Positions 1 to 8,436 of a DNA stretch of 32,106 nt are shown one piece after another. The position numbers were made by a program, and so were the translations under genes. The notes below the pieces were generated by a model. It did not search any database. It saw only the letters and a list, made by a program, of their open reading frames with translations, and was not told the DNA's origin. Positions within the stretch are counted from its first letter, which is position 1; each line of letters opens with the position of its first letter. This stretch comes from an uncultured SAR86 cluster bacterium (GTDB lineage Bacteria > Pseudomonadota > Gammaproteobacteria > Magnimaribacterales > D2472), in NCBI GenBank assembly GCA_902528215.1, contig CABZRR010000001.1, forward strand, positions 192,620 to 224,725. The letters run 5' to 3'.

Positions 1-243
1 AAAAGAGTAATTTTTACCTCTGATGAAAATACTTTAGTTGGCTTATTATCTGACTACCCAAGGGTAGAGATAGTTATTGACTCTGAGAGTAAACTTTTAA
101 AAAAATTATTTCAAGCTGGTAATGAAAGCTTCTTTGAGGAACAAAAAATTTTTATAATTGATCCATACGGAAGAGCAGTTATGTTTTTTCCAGTCTCTCT
201 GGATCCGAAACTAATTCTTAAGGATTTAAAGGTCTTAATATGA
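1..243 (+). CDS. C-terminal part of a cytochrome oxidase-associated protein (PA0111-like), cut by the window edge
   Basis: Reading frame 1 is open from the first base for 80 codons and stops at 241-243, so only the C-terminal part is present. The visible tail ends with IIDPYGRAVMFFP and LDPKLILKDLK, resembling the 'DP.GNLMMR.P...DP.G...DL..LL' ending of the small membrane-anchored protein found between SURF1 and ctaA in Pseudomonas-type cytochrome oxidase clusters. The stop overlaps the ctaA start as ATGA, which suggests translational coupling. Its role is not established; a Sco-like or thioredoxin-like accessory fold is possible. The family call rests on a short tail plus gene order. Confidence 0.6.
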   Translation, partial: KRVIFTSDENTLVGLLSDYPRVEIVIDSESKLLKKLFQAGNESFFEEQKIFIIDPYGRAVMFFPVSLDPKLILKDLKVLI

Positions 244-1211
244 AAATAATGAAAGGATTATCATTGTTTGGAATTTGCTTTGCATTTGTTGTCATTGCAT
301 TAGGTGCTTGGACGCGTCTGGTTGATGCTGGGCTCGGTTGCCCAGATTGGCCCGGGTGCTATGGATTTGTGGTTTTTCCAACTACCGAGGCTGAAATTCA
401 ATTAGCTGAATCAAGATATCCACAATTTCCTTATGAAATCGATAAAGCAATTCCAGAGGTTGTTCATAGATATTTTGCAGCTGCGTTGGGCCTCCTTGCA
501 ATACTGTTAGTTTATTTTGCATTTAAATATCAATTACCCAAAAAAATAAAAGCAATTACTTCTTTTCTTTTATTTTTTATTTGCTGTCAGGGCTTATTTG
601 GTTATTTGACTGTAAGCTTAAAATTACTACCTATTATTGTTACAGGCCATTTATTTGGCGGCTTTATCACACTGAGCTTATTTTTTTACTTGTTCTTAAA
701 CACCACTAATGGTATTAAAAATCATAATATTAAGCATTTGAAGGTTCTAGGAGGCGTTGCTTTATTTGCATTAATTGTCCAAATATTTTTAGGCGTTTGG
801 ACTAGTACAAATTATGCTTCCTTAGCATGTGCAGATTTTCCAACTTGTCAGGGTAAGTTTATTCCAGAAATGGATTTTCGTGAGGGATTTAACCTTGCTC
901 AAGAGGTAGGCCCAAACTACTTGTATGGATTATTAGACAATGAAGCAAGAGTGGCCATTCATTACACTCATAGAATAAGCGCAATAGCATTAACGATAAT
1001 TTTTTTGATATTAATCTCAAGGCTATGGTTTTCTAGTGCAGCTCCTTTAGCTTCAACTTTGGGCGTAATATTAATTACACAAATCTCGTTAGGAATAATG
1101 AATGTTGTCTACGTTCTTCCTTTATACATCGCTATCGCGCATAATTTGGTCGCAGCATTATTACTATTAGCAACTCTAATGGTTAATCTTGTGATTTGGA
1201 AAAATGAATAG
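240..1211 (+). CDS. ctaA: Heme A synthase, COX15/CtaA family
   Basis: This polytopic inner-membrane protein (323 aa) oxidises heme O to heme A for cytochrome c oxidase. The hydrophobic profile fits eight membrane helices in two similar halves. Candidate heme ligands are H76 (VVHRYFAA), H137 (VTGHLFGG), H241/H244 (IHYTHRIS) and H301 (IAHNLVAA). A cysteine pair lies in the first periplasmic loop (C34, C40, in GCPDWPGC) and a matching pair in the second (C197, C203, in CADFPTC). The ATG at 240 overlaps the previous stop by four bases and has AAGG about nine bases upstream; an in-frame ATG at 249 is an alternative. It overlaps cyoE by eight bases. Family and function are clear. Confidence 0.95.
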   Translation: MKIMKGLSLFGICFAFVVIALGAWTRLVDAGLGCPDWPGCYGFVVFPTTEAEIQLAESRYPQFPYEIDKAIPEVVHRYFAAALGLLAILLVYFAFKYQLPKKIKAITSFLLFFICCQGLFGYLTVSLKLLPIIVTGHLFGGFITLSLFFYLFLNTTNGIKNHNIKHLKVLGGVALFALIVQIFLGVWTSTNYASLACADFPTCQGKFIPEMDFREGFNLAQEVGPNYLYGLLDNEARVAIHYTHRISAIALTIIFLILISRLWFSSAAPLASTLGVILITQISLGIMNVVYVLPLYIAIAHNLVAALLLLATLMVNLVIWKNE

Positions 1212-2067
1212 CACGATTAAAAATTACTACGAATTATGTAAACCTAATGTAGTCTTGATGATGCTAATTTGTGCATTTGTCGGTTCATTATTGGCAAGCA
1301 AAACCATGGCCCCACTTTCATTAATTGGTATATCAATGCTTGGCATTGGTTTATGTGCTTCCTCTGCCGCGGCTATTAATCAAATTATTGATAGAAAAGC
1401 AGATGCAAATATGACTAGAACTGAGAATAGACCCATTCCACAAGGAGAAATTTCTCCAATAAAAGCGTCAATTTTTGCAATATCTTTGGGCTTTTTAGGC
1501 TCAACTATACTAATTTTATATGTCAATACACTTACCGCTATTCTTACTTTAGGTTCCTTAGTTGGCTATGCGTTTATCTACACGATATATTTAAAAAGAG
1601 CCACTCCTCAAAATATTGTTATCGGAGGACTTGCTGGTGCTGCTCCTCCATTATTAGGCTGGACCGCAGTCACTAATTCAATTGATCCTAATTCACTACT
1701 TTTGGTCTTAATTATTTTTGCTTGGACACCACCACATTTCTGGGCCCTAGCTATCCATAGAAAAGATGATTATGCAAAAGAAAATATTCCAATGTTGCCT
1801 GTTACTCATGGCGTTCAGTTCACGAAGCTTCAGATCATACTTTATACAATCATTATGATCCTTGTAAGCGTATTGCCATTTGTGGTGATGATGTCTGGTT
1901 TTTTTTACCTTATATCAGCATTAGTTTTAGGGAGTATATTTTTGTATTATTCTTTTGCATTATATTTCGATGATAAAGATGAACATGCTTTTCCAACATT
2001 TGTTTATTCAATTTATTACATCTTTCTTATTTTTGCTGCCTTATTGATCGATCACTATTTAATTTAA
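1204..2067 (+). CDS. cyoE: Protoheme IX farnesyltransferase (heme O synthase)
   Basis: This UbiA-superfamily membrane prenyltransferase (287 aa) adds a farnesyl group to heme B to make heme O, the substrate of the CtaA encoded just upstream. The first Asp-rich motif, N59-x3-D63-x3-D67, is followed by MTRTENRPIP. The conserved loop YLKRATPQNIVIGG leads to GAAPPLLGW, and the second polar loop reads WTPPHFWALAIHRKDDY. About nine hydrophobic segments are visible. The start at 1204 lies inside the end of ctaA (8-base overlap), consistent with coupled translation. It could also be named ctaB; the heme A pathway context fits an aa3-type oxidase. Confidence 0.96.
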   Translation: MNSTIKNYYELCKPNVVLMMLICAFVGSLLASKTMAPLSLIGISMLGIGLCASSAAAINQIIDRKADANMTRTENRPIPQGEISPIKASIFAISLGFLGSTILILYVNTLTAILTLGSLVGYAFIYTIYLKRATPQNIVIGGLAGAAPPLLGWTAVTNSIDPNSLLLVLIIFAWTPPHFWALAIHRKDDYAKENIPMLPVTHGVQFTKLQIILYTIIMILVSVLPFVVMMSGFFYLISALVLGSIFLYYSFALYFDDKDEHAFPTFVYSIYYIFLIFAALLIDHYLI

Positions 2068-2069
2068 AA

Positions 2070-2720
2070 ATGAGTAGAAATATTAAAATTTCTTTAACTC
2101 TAATAATCTTATTTATGGCTGCAGTACTTTCTTTGTTCATTAATAAGCTAACAACTCCAAGATATTTGTCACCAAATGAATTACTAGTAAATGGGTATTA
2201 TCAATTTCCAAATCCAAAGGAATTCTCCAACTTTAAATTTTTTTCGTCTAATGATTTACTTGTAAATAAAGAGGTTTTTAGAGAAAAATGGACTTTGGTT
2301 TACTTTGGCTTCACCAGGTGTCCCGCGGAGTGTCCAGTCGCGATGTCATTAATTAAAAATTTATATTTTAAATTAGCATCTAAAGGTTTTGACTTAACTG
2401 ATAAACAGGTTCTTCTTGTCACTATTGATCCTGAAAATGACTCTTCAAATGATGTAGATAAATATGCGAAAGCTTTTAACAATTCATTTATTGGCGCAAG
2501 AGGTGATAGACCAATGCTACTAAGTCTTGCGACGCAATTAAATGTCATGGTCATTGAACCACCAAAAAATATGAATTCTAATCACATATCTCATTTAGAA
2601 AATCATTCAAATAACATTTTGCTTATTAATCCAGATGGAAAATATGCTGGCTTTTTTAGACCGCCTTTTGACGAGGATAAATTTTTGCTTACCTATCAAT
2701 CAGTTGTAACACCACGCTAA
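2070..2720 (+). CDS. SCO1/SenC-family copper chaperone
   Basis: This membrane-tethered, thioredoxin-fold protein (216 aa) helps assemble the CuA site of cytochrome c oxidase. An N-terminal hydrophobic anchor (about residues 7-25) precedes the periplasmic domain. The copper-binding motif is C84-PAE-C88, and the third ligand is H179 in LENHSNNILLINPDG, the usual Sco layout. It starts two bases after cyoE ends, so ctaA-cyoE-sco form one transcription unit, the same order as in Pseudomonas. Its stop TAA shares bases with the stop of the convergent phosphatase gene. Confidence 0.93.
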   Translation: MSRNIKISLTLIILFMAAVLSLFINKLTTPRYLSPNELLVNGYYQFPNPKEFSNFKFFSSNDLLVNKEVFREKWTLVYFGFTRCPAECPVAMSLIKNLYFKLASKGFDLTDKQVLLVTIDPENDSSNDVDKYAKAFNNSFIGARGDRPMLLSLATQLNVMVIEPPKNMNSNHISHLENHSNNILLINPDGKYAGFFRPPFDEDKFLLTYQSVVTPR

Positions 2721-3595
2721 CTCTCAAGGTATTTATTTCTAAGTTTTTGGATATCTTTATCAGTAATATTTAATCCCTCTCTAATAAAGTTCTCTAAACT
2801 TCCAAATTTTTCCTCAGCTGTTTTAAATGCTGTTTCTATATATTCCCTCTCCACACCAAGCAAAGGACGTAAAATTTCAGCATCTACTTGATATAGGCTC
2901 ATTAGCTCTATCTGATCTATGATTTCCTCAATTCTCTCTTGTGTGAATTGATTTGTTTTCATGTAATCTTGAATTACGTTTTCTTTTGAGACCCCTAAAG
3001 CAATTAGTGTAATTGCAGCAGCAAATCCTGCCCTATCTTTTCCAGCAGTACAATGAAATAGGACGGGACCGTCTTCATCGATAAGATTTCTTAAAAATTC
3101 TTCATATACGTCCGTATACTCTGACACAAATTCTTTATTTGCTTCAATGAGAAAACTTTTTACTTCATTATTAGTTTCACCTTTTAAGACAGTTTCAATT
3201 TTAGATCGCATAGCTCCATCAACACTTATTGGCATTTCAACATACCTTATGCCTTTTGGAATTAAGTTTGGGTTCTCTGCTTTCTCCTCTTTGGATCTAA
3301 AATCAATAATTTTATTGATACCAAGAATTTGTAAATATTCTTGATCAGCTTTAGAGATATCACTAAGTTTATCTGAGCGAAATAGCATACCCCATTTCAC
3401 TGATTTGCCATCATTTGTCTCATATCCGCCCAGCTCTCTTGTATTATGGGCTCCATCCATAGGAAGTAATCTGTGCTCTTCATTTTGAAAAGCATCATCA
3501 GTTTTATGTATAGGTCTTTTCATTAAATCAGTTGTTTTCGAGCATTGTGTCAAAGCTAAGCAAAAAAATAAAACACCAGTTACTTTCTTAAACAT
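2717..3595 (-). CDS. Secreted tyrosine-protein phosphatase (Y_phosphatase3 family), probable lipoprotein
   Basis: This 292-aa protein has the P-loop phosphatase signature HCTAGKDRAG with nucleophile C182 and R188. The upstream sequences GAHNTRELGGYETNDG and LFRSDKL are typical of the tyrosine/serine phosphatase family that includes Listeria LipA. The N-terminus is a signal sequence with a possible lipobox ending at C18 (LTQC). Gln at -1 is unusual, so lipidation is uncertain while export is likely. Substrates are unknown; some relatives also hydrolyse phosphoinositides. It overlaps the upstream oxidoreductase by eight bases and is the last gene of the pckA-gshA-qor unit. Confidence 0.85.
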   Translation of the reverse strand: MFKKVTGVLFFCLALTQCSKTTDLMKRPIHKTDDAFQNEEHRLLPMDGAHNTRELGGYETNDGKSVKWGMLFRSDKLSDISKADQEYLQILGINKIIDFRSKEEKAENPNLIPKGIRYVEMPISVDGAMRSKIETVLKGETNNEVKSFLIEANKEFVSEYTDVYEEFLRNLIDEDGPVLFHCTAGKDRAGFAAAITLIALGVSKENVIQDYMKTNQFTQERIEEIIDQIELMSLYQVDAEILRPLLGVEREYIETAFKTAEEKFGSLENFIREGLNITDKDIQKLRNKYLES

Positions 3596-4586
3596 CTATA
3601 ATTACCTTTCCTTTAGCTTTTCTATCTTTTACGTGAGCAATAGCCGCCGCTGATTCCTCAAGATTAAACCTATCTGATATTTCAGGATTGATTTTTCCTG
3701 CAGCATAAAGATCAAAAAGCTCTTTAAAATTTTTTTCATTTTCATCAGCAAACATCATTGTCCATGCCCCCCAAAAAACTCCAACTATCTGACAGCCTTT
3801 TAAAAGAGCAAGATTAAGAGGTAGCTTTGGTATTTCACCAGCTGCAAATCCGATCACAAGAAACCTACCTTCCCATGCTATTGATCTCAAAGCAGGTTCA
3901 CTAAAAGACCCCCCGACTGGATCATAAACCACATTAGCTCCTTGCCCTCCAGTGAGCTCTTTAATTTTATTTGAAAGTTCTTTTTGCTGCTCTTTATCTA
4001 AATTACCTGATGGATATACAAAGGCTTCATCTGCACCATGCTCTAAGCAAATCTCTATTTTTTCATTAGAAGAAGCAGCGGCAATGACCTTAGCTCCCAT
4101 TGCTTTACCAATTTCTACTGCGCTTAAACCAACACCTCCCGCAGCTCCGAGTACTAAAATTGTCTCTCCAGCTTTAAGTTCTGCTCTTTGTTTTAAGGCA
4201 TACAAAGAGGTCCCATATGTCATGGGCAGGGCAGCAGCAACTGGAAAATCCATTTCTTTTGGTATCAAGGCTATCCTTGAAGCTTGAACAACAATTTTCT
4301 CAGCAAAACATCCATTTCCAGCCATAACAAAAACATGATCGCCTACCTTGCAAGACTCAACTCCATTACCTAATTCTGATACAACACCTGAACATTCTGC
4401 TCCAGGAATAAACGGCATTGACGGCTGAACTTGGTATAGACCTTGAATCATTAAGACATCTGGAAAATTAACACTAGCAGCTTTAATCTCTATTAATACT
4501 TCACCAATACCGGGTTTTGGATCATCTAACTCAGATAAGATTAGTTTTTCAGGACCAGCTAATTCTACACACTGTAAAGCTTTCAT
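3588..4586 (-). CDS. Zinc-independent MDR oxidoreductase, NADPH:quinone reductase-like
   Basis: This medium-chain dehydrogenase/reductase has 332 aa. The N-terminal GroES-like domain contains ASVNFPDVLMIQGLY and PFIPGAECSGVV, as in quinone oxidoreductases. The Rossmann nucleotide site is GAAGGVG at residues 147-153. The catalytic-zinc ligands of alcohol dehydrogenases are absent. The substrate may be a quinone, an enoyl ketone or an acryloyl-CoA-type compound; sequence alone does not decide. An AGGAAG ribosome site precedes the ATG. It begins eight bases after gshA ends and overlaps the phosphatase gene, so co-transcription is likely. Proximity to gshA hints at a detoxification or redox role (inference). 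Confidence 0.88.
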   Translation of the reverse strand: MKALQCVELAGPEKLILSELDDPKPGIGEVLIEIKAASVNFPDVLMIQGLYQVQPSMPFIPGAECSGVVSELGNGVESCKVGDHVFVMAGNGCFAEKIVVQASRIALIPKEMDFPVAAALPMTYGTSLYALKQRAELKAGETILVLGAAGGVGLSAVEIGKAMGAKVIAAASSNEKIEICLEHGADEAFVYPSGNLDKEQQKELSNKIKELTGGQGANVVYDPVGGSFSEPALRSIAWEGRFLVIGFAAGEIPKLPLNLALLKGCQIVGVFWGAWTMMFADENEKNFKELFDLYAAGKINPEISDRFNLEESAAAIAHVKDRKAKGKVIIDV

Positions 4587-4594
4587 TATTCTTC

Positions 4595-6127
4595 CTAAAT
4601 TTTTGAATTATATAATTCTACATATTTATTTATGTCCGTGCTCGAACTTTGTTCAAGATTTCGTAAATTTTCAATTGAGGTCTTTGCAGAATTAGTTAAT
4701 GTGTAAAAATCATTTACATCTGAGGGGTTATAACTCTCAGAAATTTTTTTGCTTTGATTTAAGGCATAATCTTGAAATTCAAAACCCTTTGCACTCATGT
4801 CGGTTAATATTTTTTCACTTAGCAGCTCCTTCTTATTGACTTCCAGATGAAACGCCTTTAAATATCCTTCTGAATATTCATCTAATGCCTCTGCAGTTTG
4901 CTCTAACTCCTCCAAAAAATTTTTTCTTAGCTCAGTTAGAGAAACCATGTCTCCGTTTTTATTTAGCATTAGATTTTTCAATCTTCCTTTGCTTACCATA
5001 ATTTTTTGGTTCGCTCTAATTTCCTTATTCTCTTCATCTGAGATTAATGGACTATCAGAGATTAAAGAATGCGTGATGTATATATCAAGAAGCTTGATTT
5101 TGTTTACATCAATGCCCTCAGGTATGAATGGGTTGATATCAACTCCTCTTAATTCCAAATATTCTACGCCTCCAGTTTTTAATAATGTTGCCGGTCGAGA
5201 TCCACTTGGCCCAGTTCTTTTAGGTCTAACAATGTCATAAAGTTCATTTTCAATTTGCAATATTCCTGTAGAAAGTTGCTGAGCAATTCCAGCATCATCA
5301 AACATACCAATATCATCAAATTTTTTTATAGGAGTTTTAATTCCTTCTACTAATGCATTTATAAATTCATCTAAACTGTTATAACTGATTCTGAGAGAGT
5401 CTTGAATGTTGCTTTGATAACCTACATCACTCATCCTCAAAGAGGTTGCATGGGGCAAAAACAAATCATTGACATTATATTTTTCTAGAGAATGCTTTCT
5501 GTCAAATAAATAAGACTTATGCATTATAGGAGATGCACCAAATTGTTCTAAGATAAACCAAAAATTTCTTTTTATGTTTCTTATCATGCCAAGATATTTT
5601 TCATTTATATAGCTTTGATCTGGATTGCTATCTAGAGCTTTCCAAGAATTTTTTGAAAACGAAAAATTATAGTGGATACCAGAAACACATTGCATGATCG
5701 ATCCATATCTTAATTTGAGCCCTTTTCTATAAATATGTTTAAGCATTCCATTATTGGAGTTTCCATATTCAGCTATTCGTATTTCTTTCTCATCTGTAAA
5801 TGCACATGGCATTGAGAAGTTCCACAAAATCTCATCACCTAATTCGCTGTACAAAAATCTATGAAGAAGATTTAAGTGATCAAAGAGCTCTTCAGGTGAT
5901 TCAAAAGTTGGAGTTACAAGCTCTATAAGGGCTTCAGCAAAATCGGTAGTTATATCTTTGTTGGTAAGAGGAGAGCCTAGGTTTTTAGGATGGCTTTTTT
6001 GCGAAATTTTCCCATCCTTATTTATTCTTAAAGATTCTCTCTCGATGCCTCTAAGAATTTTTATCTCTCTAAAAAACCCTTTATCTCTATAGGCTCTTAA
6101 GGAGCTATTAAACGCATAAGAAGTCAT
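4595..6127 (-). CDS. gshA: Glutamate-cysteine ligase, proteobacterial type
   Basis: This enzyme catalyses the ATP-dependent first step of glutathione synthesis, joining glutamate and cysteine. Its 510 aa are close to E. coli GshA (518). The N-terminal nucleotide and glutamate region GIERESLRI (residues 27-35) and the later motif GGVEYLELRGVDINPF mark this class. No fused GshB-like ATP-grasp domain is present, so glutathione synthetase must be encoded elsewhere. The gene lies 15 bases downstream of pckA in the same direction and eight bases upstream of the quinone reductase gene. Confidence 0.95.
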   Translation of the reverse strand: MTSYAFNSSLRAYRDKGFFREIKILRGIERESLRINKDGKISQKSHPKNLGSPLTNKDITTDFAEALIELVTPTFESPEELFDHLNLLHRFLYSELGDEILWNFSMPCAFTDEKEIRIAEYGNSNNGMLKHIYRKGLKLRYGSIMQCVSGIHYNFSFSKNSWKALDSNPDQSYINEKYLGMIRNIKRNFWFILEQFGASPIMHKSYLFDRKHSLEKYNVNDLFLPHATSLRMSDVGYQSNIQDSLRISYNSLDEFINALVEGIKTPIKKFDDIGMFDDAGIAQQLSTGILQIENELYDIVRPKRTGPSGSRPATLLKTGGVEYLELRGVDINPFIPEGIDVNKIKLLDIYITHSLISDSPLISDEENKEIRANQKIMVSKGRLKNLMLNKNGDMVSLTELRKNFLEELEQTAEALDEYSEGYLKAFHLEVNKKELLSEKILTDMSAKGFEFQDYALNQSKKISESYNPSDVNDFYTLTNSAKTSIENLRNLEQSSSTDINKYVELYNSKI

Positions 6128-6142
6128 AGATTTTTGTTTTGT

Positions 6143-7681
6143 TTAGGAGGGGCCTGCAGCAATTATATCTTCACTTACCGAGAATTTTTTAAAATTATCT
6201 TTAAATTGTTTTATAAGATTCTTTAAATATTGTTCATATAGCTCATGATTTGACCAAGTATTTTTTGGAATCAAAACTTTGGCATCAACTCCATTAATTT
6301 CTTTAGGAACCTCTAAATTAAGACCATCAATATGAGCGGTTTCAACATTATTTAATTCGCCATTCTGAATTGCATTAATAATTCTTCTTGTTGTAGGTAT
6401 ATCAAATCTTGATCCAATACCATGAGGTCCGCCTGTCCAGCCAGTATTTACAAGAAAGACTTTAGAGTTGAAAGACTCTATCCTTTTCATTAAAAGGTCA
6501 GCATATACACCAGCTGGCCTTGGAAAAAATGGGGCACCAAAACAAGTAGAAAATGTTGTACCTATTGACTCAGTTGAACCAACTTCTGTTGATCCAATTT
6601 TTGCTGTATAACCACTTAAAAAATGATAAGCCGCTGCTTCCTTCGACAATATAGAAACTGGCGGAATAACTCCAGTAAGATCACAAGTAAGGAATATCAC
6701 TGTTTCTGGCTCACCTGCAGCATTCGACTCAATAGCATTATCAATATGTGTGCGAGGATAGCAGCAGCGTCCATTTTCAGATAATGATGTATTTGAATAG
6801 TCTGGAGTTCCTTCTTCATCTAAGAATACATTTTCAATGATGCTACCGTGTTTTATAGCTTTCCAAATAACAGGTTCATTTTTTTCTGAAAGATCTATTG
6901 TTTTGGCGTAGCAACCTCCTTCAAAATTAAATACTGTTCCCTCACCCCATCCGTGTTCATCATCACCAATTAGTGAGCATGTTGGATCAGCTGACAGAGT
7001 GGTTTTCCCAGTTCCAGATAGGCCAAAAAATAATGATACTTTACCTTCTTTATTTACATTAGAAGAGCAATGCATTGGCAGAACATTTTTTTCAGGCATC
7101 AAAAAATTTTGAGCTGAGAACATAGATTTTTTCATTTCACCAGCATATTTCATACCTGCCAATAGAACCTTTCTAGCAGCAAAATTTATAATTACACAGC
7201 CATCAGAGTGGGTGCCATCTTCTTCAGGAGTACATTCGAAATTAAGCGCACTCATTATCTGCCATTCTTTTTTAGCTTGTGGATTAAATTCAACGGGATC
7301 AATAAATATTAATTTTGAGAACATGCTATGAGCAGCACTTTCCGTTATTACGTTGACCGGTATGTAATGATCAATGTGTGCGCCTACATGAACCTTTGAA
7401 AGATAGCGATTTTTTTCAGCTAAATATGCCTCAACTTTGTCCCAAAGACGATTGAACTTTTCTGCATCAAAAGGTTTATTAATTTCTCCCCAGTCAATAA
7501 GGTTTGATGTGCTCTCTTCATCAACAATGAATCTGTCATTTGGACTTCTGCCTGTTCTTATGCCTGTCTCTAAAGAAAGAGCCCCATTGCCCGCAATTAC
7601 ACCCTCATTATTTTCAATAGCTGCCTTGATAAGTTCCTCGGTGCCCAGCTCGAATATTTCTTTTAATGCGTTGGTATCCAT
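6143..7681 (-). CDS. pckA: Phosphoenolpyruvate carboxykinase (ATP)
   Basis: PckA converts oxaloacetate and ATP to phosphoenolpyruvate, CO2 and ADP, the entry step of gluconeogenesis. With the start chosen here the protein is 512 aa. The substrate motif [12 protein letters not shown] lies near residue 40, the kinase P-loop [14 protein letters not shown] near 220-233, and the metal-binding GDDEHGW near 239-245. All are intact. I chose the ATG at 7681 ([10 protein letters not shown]) because the open frame upstream, to 7786, encodes 35 residues unlike the family and covers the predicted promoters. Regulation is probably transcriptional: two promoter candidates and a HexR-like palindrome lie upstream. 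It heads a unit with gshA. Confidence 0.96.
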   Translation of the reverse strand: MDTNALKEIFELGTEELIKAAIENNEGVIAGNGALSLETGIRTGRSPNDRFIVDEESTSNLIDWGEINKPFDAEKFNRLWDKVEAYLAEKNRYLSKVHVGAHIDHYIPVNVITESAAHSMFSKLIFIDPVEFNPQAKKEWQIMSALNFECTPEEDGTHSDGCVIINFAARKVLLAGMKYAGEMKKSMFSAQNFLMPEKNVLPMHCSSNVNKEGKVSLFFGLSGTGKTTLSADPTCSLIGDDEHGWGEGTVFNFEGGCYAKTIDLSEKNEPVIWKAIKHGSIIENVFLDEEGTPDYSNTSLSENGRCCYPRTHIDNAIESNAAGEPETVIFLTCDLTGVIPPVSILSKEAAAYHFLSGYTAKIGSTEVGSTESIGTTFSTCFGAPFFPRPAGVYADLLMKRIESFNSKVFLVNTGWTGGPHGIGSRFDIPTTRRIINAIQNGELNNVETAHIDGLNLEVPKEINGVDAKVLIPKNTWSNHELYEQYLKNLIKQFKDNFKKFSVSEDIIAAGPS

Positions 7682-7729
7682 AAAATTCTTAACTAATTCG
7701 ATTCTACAACATTCCTTGTTTGAAAAAAT

Positions 7730-7786
7730 ATTATACTTAAGTTGATTATTGTAGTGAATTTGAAAATATTTAATAAAAATTGTCAA
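7730..7786 (-). promoter_or_regulatory. Two overlapping sigma70-type promoter candidates for pckA
   Basis: On the minus strand, TTGACA (7786-7781) is followed after 17 bases by TCAAAT (7763-7758). TTCACT (7758-7753) is followed after 17 bases by a perfect TATAAT (7735-7730). Either would give a pckA leader of about 40-70 bases. They were found by matching the -35 and -10 consensus by eye. Confidence 0.45.
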
Positions 7787-7831
7787 TTAAACTAGAAATA
7801 GCTTTCTTAAGGTATTATCTGAGATTTCATA

Positions 7832-7848
7832 TTGTAGCAATACTACAA
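7832..7848. promoter_or_regulatory. HexR-like palindromic operator upstream of pckA
   Basis: On the minus strand the site reads TTGTAGTATTGCTACAA: perfect six-base arms around five bases. It matches the known HexR pattern tTGTArTnnnAyTACAa at all defined positions except one (G where the right half normally starts with A). HexR is an RpiR-family regulator of central carbon genes in gammaproteobacteria. The site lies about 90-120 bases upstream of the predicted pckA starts, a position suited to activation. No regulator gene is present in the window. Confidence 0.4.
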
Positions 7849-7859
7849 AATAACTATTT

Positions 7860-8354
7860 TTATGACTTTTTTAATAGAAAGAAAATGTTATAAATAAACA
7901 ACAAAATAAAGAATACCAGAGCCCACTCTGCAAAATTTAAGATAAATCTCCATTCATATTCAGAACAATTACCATCACCAAGAAGTATTGTTTGTATTAC
8001 TTCAAAGAATGGAAGAGTATCCATTAAAAAATCCAATGGAGGAGCACAAGTTGGAATCTGGTCAGAGGGAAGATTTTGTAAATATATTTGTCTGCCAGCA
8101 ATTATGCTTCCACAACAGGCAAATAAGCTCGCTAAAATAAACAGGACTTTTTTTAAAAATACACGTAAGCCAGGAATTGCCATTAATGCTCCACATATAG
8201 CAATTAAGATAAAAGACCATCTTTGAAGAATACAAAGTGGGCAAGGATCGTAATACCCAAAAATTTCAAAGATATAAGCGCCTATTACCAACCCTATCCC
8301 GAGAACAAAGTTGATAAGAGGCGGTAAATTTATAATCTTTTTTACTAAGTTCAT
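7860..8354 (-). CDS. dsbB: Disulfide bond formation protein DsbB
   Basis: DsbB reoxidises periplasmic DsbA and passes the electrons to ubiquinone. The protein (164 aa) has four hydrophobic helices. The first periplasmic loop holds C38-PL-C41 in YYDPCPLCILQRW, and the second holds C103 and C130, so all four redox cysteines are present. GRQIYLQNLP (from R88) corresponds to the quinone-proximal arginine region. It is divergent from polA across an 82-base gap. A dsbA gene lies about 4.6 kb away in the window. No Shine-Dalgarno sequence is obvious before the ATG. Confidence 0.94.
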   Translation of the reverse strand: MNLVKKIINLPPLINFVLGIGLVIGAYIFEIFGYYDPCPLCILQRWSFILIAICGALMAIPGLRVFLKKVLFILASLFACCGSIIAGRQIYLQNLPSDQIPTCAPPLDFLMDTLPFFEVIQTILLGDGNCSEYEWRFILNFAEWALVFFILLFIYNIFFLLKKS

Positions 8355-8436
8355 TTTTTTTAAAGCAGCATTAAATCTATGATGATTTTATATTATGCAT
8401 GGCTTATACAAAAACCTAATGACATAATAAATTTTA

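Noticed and set aside
7682-7786. Upstream in-frame extension of pckA
   Set aside because: It encodes residues unlike the family and would place the promoter candidates inside the gene.
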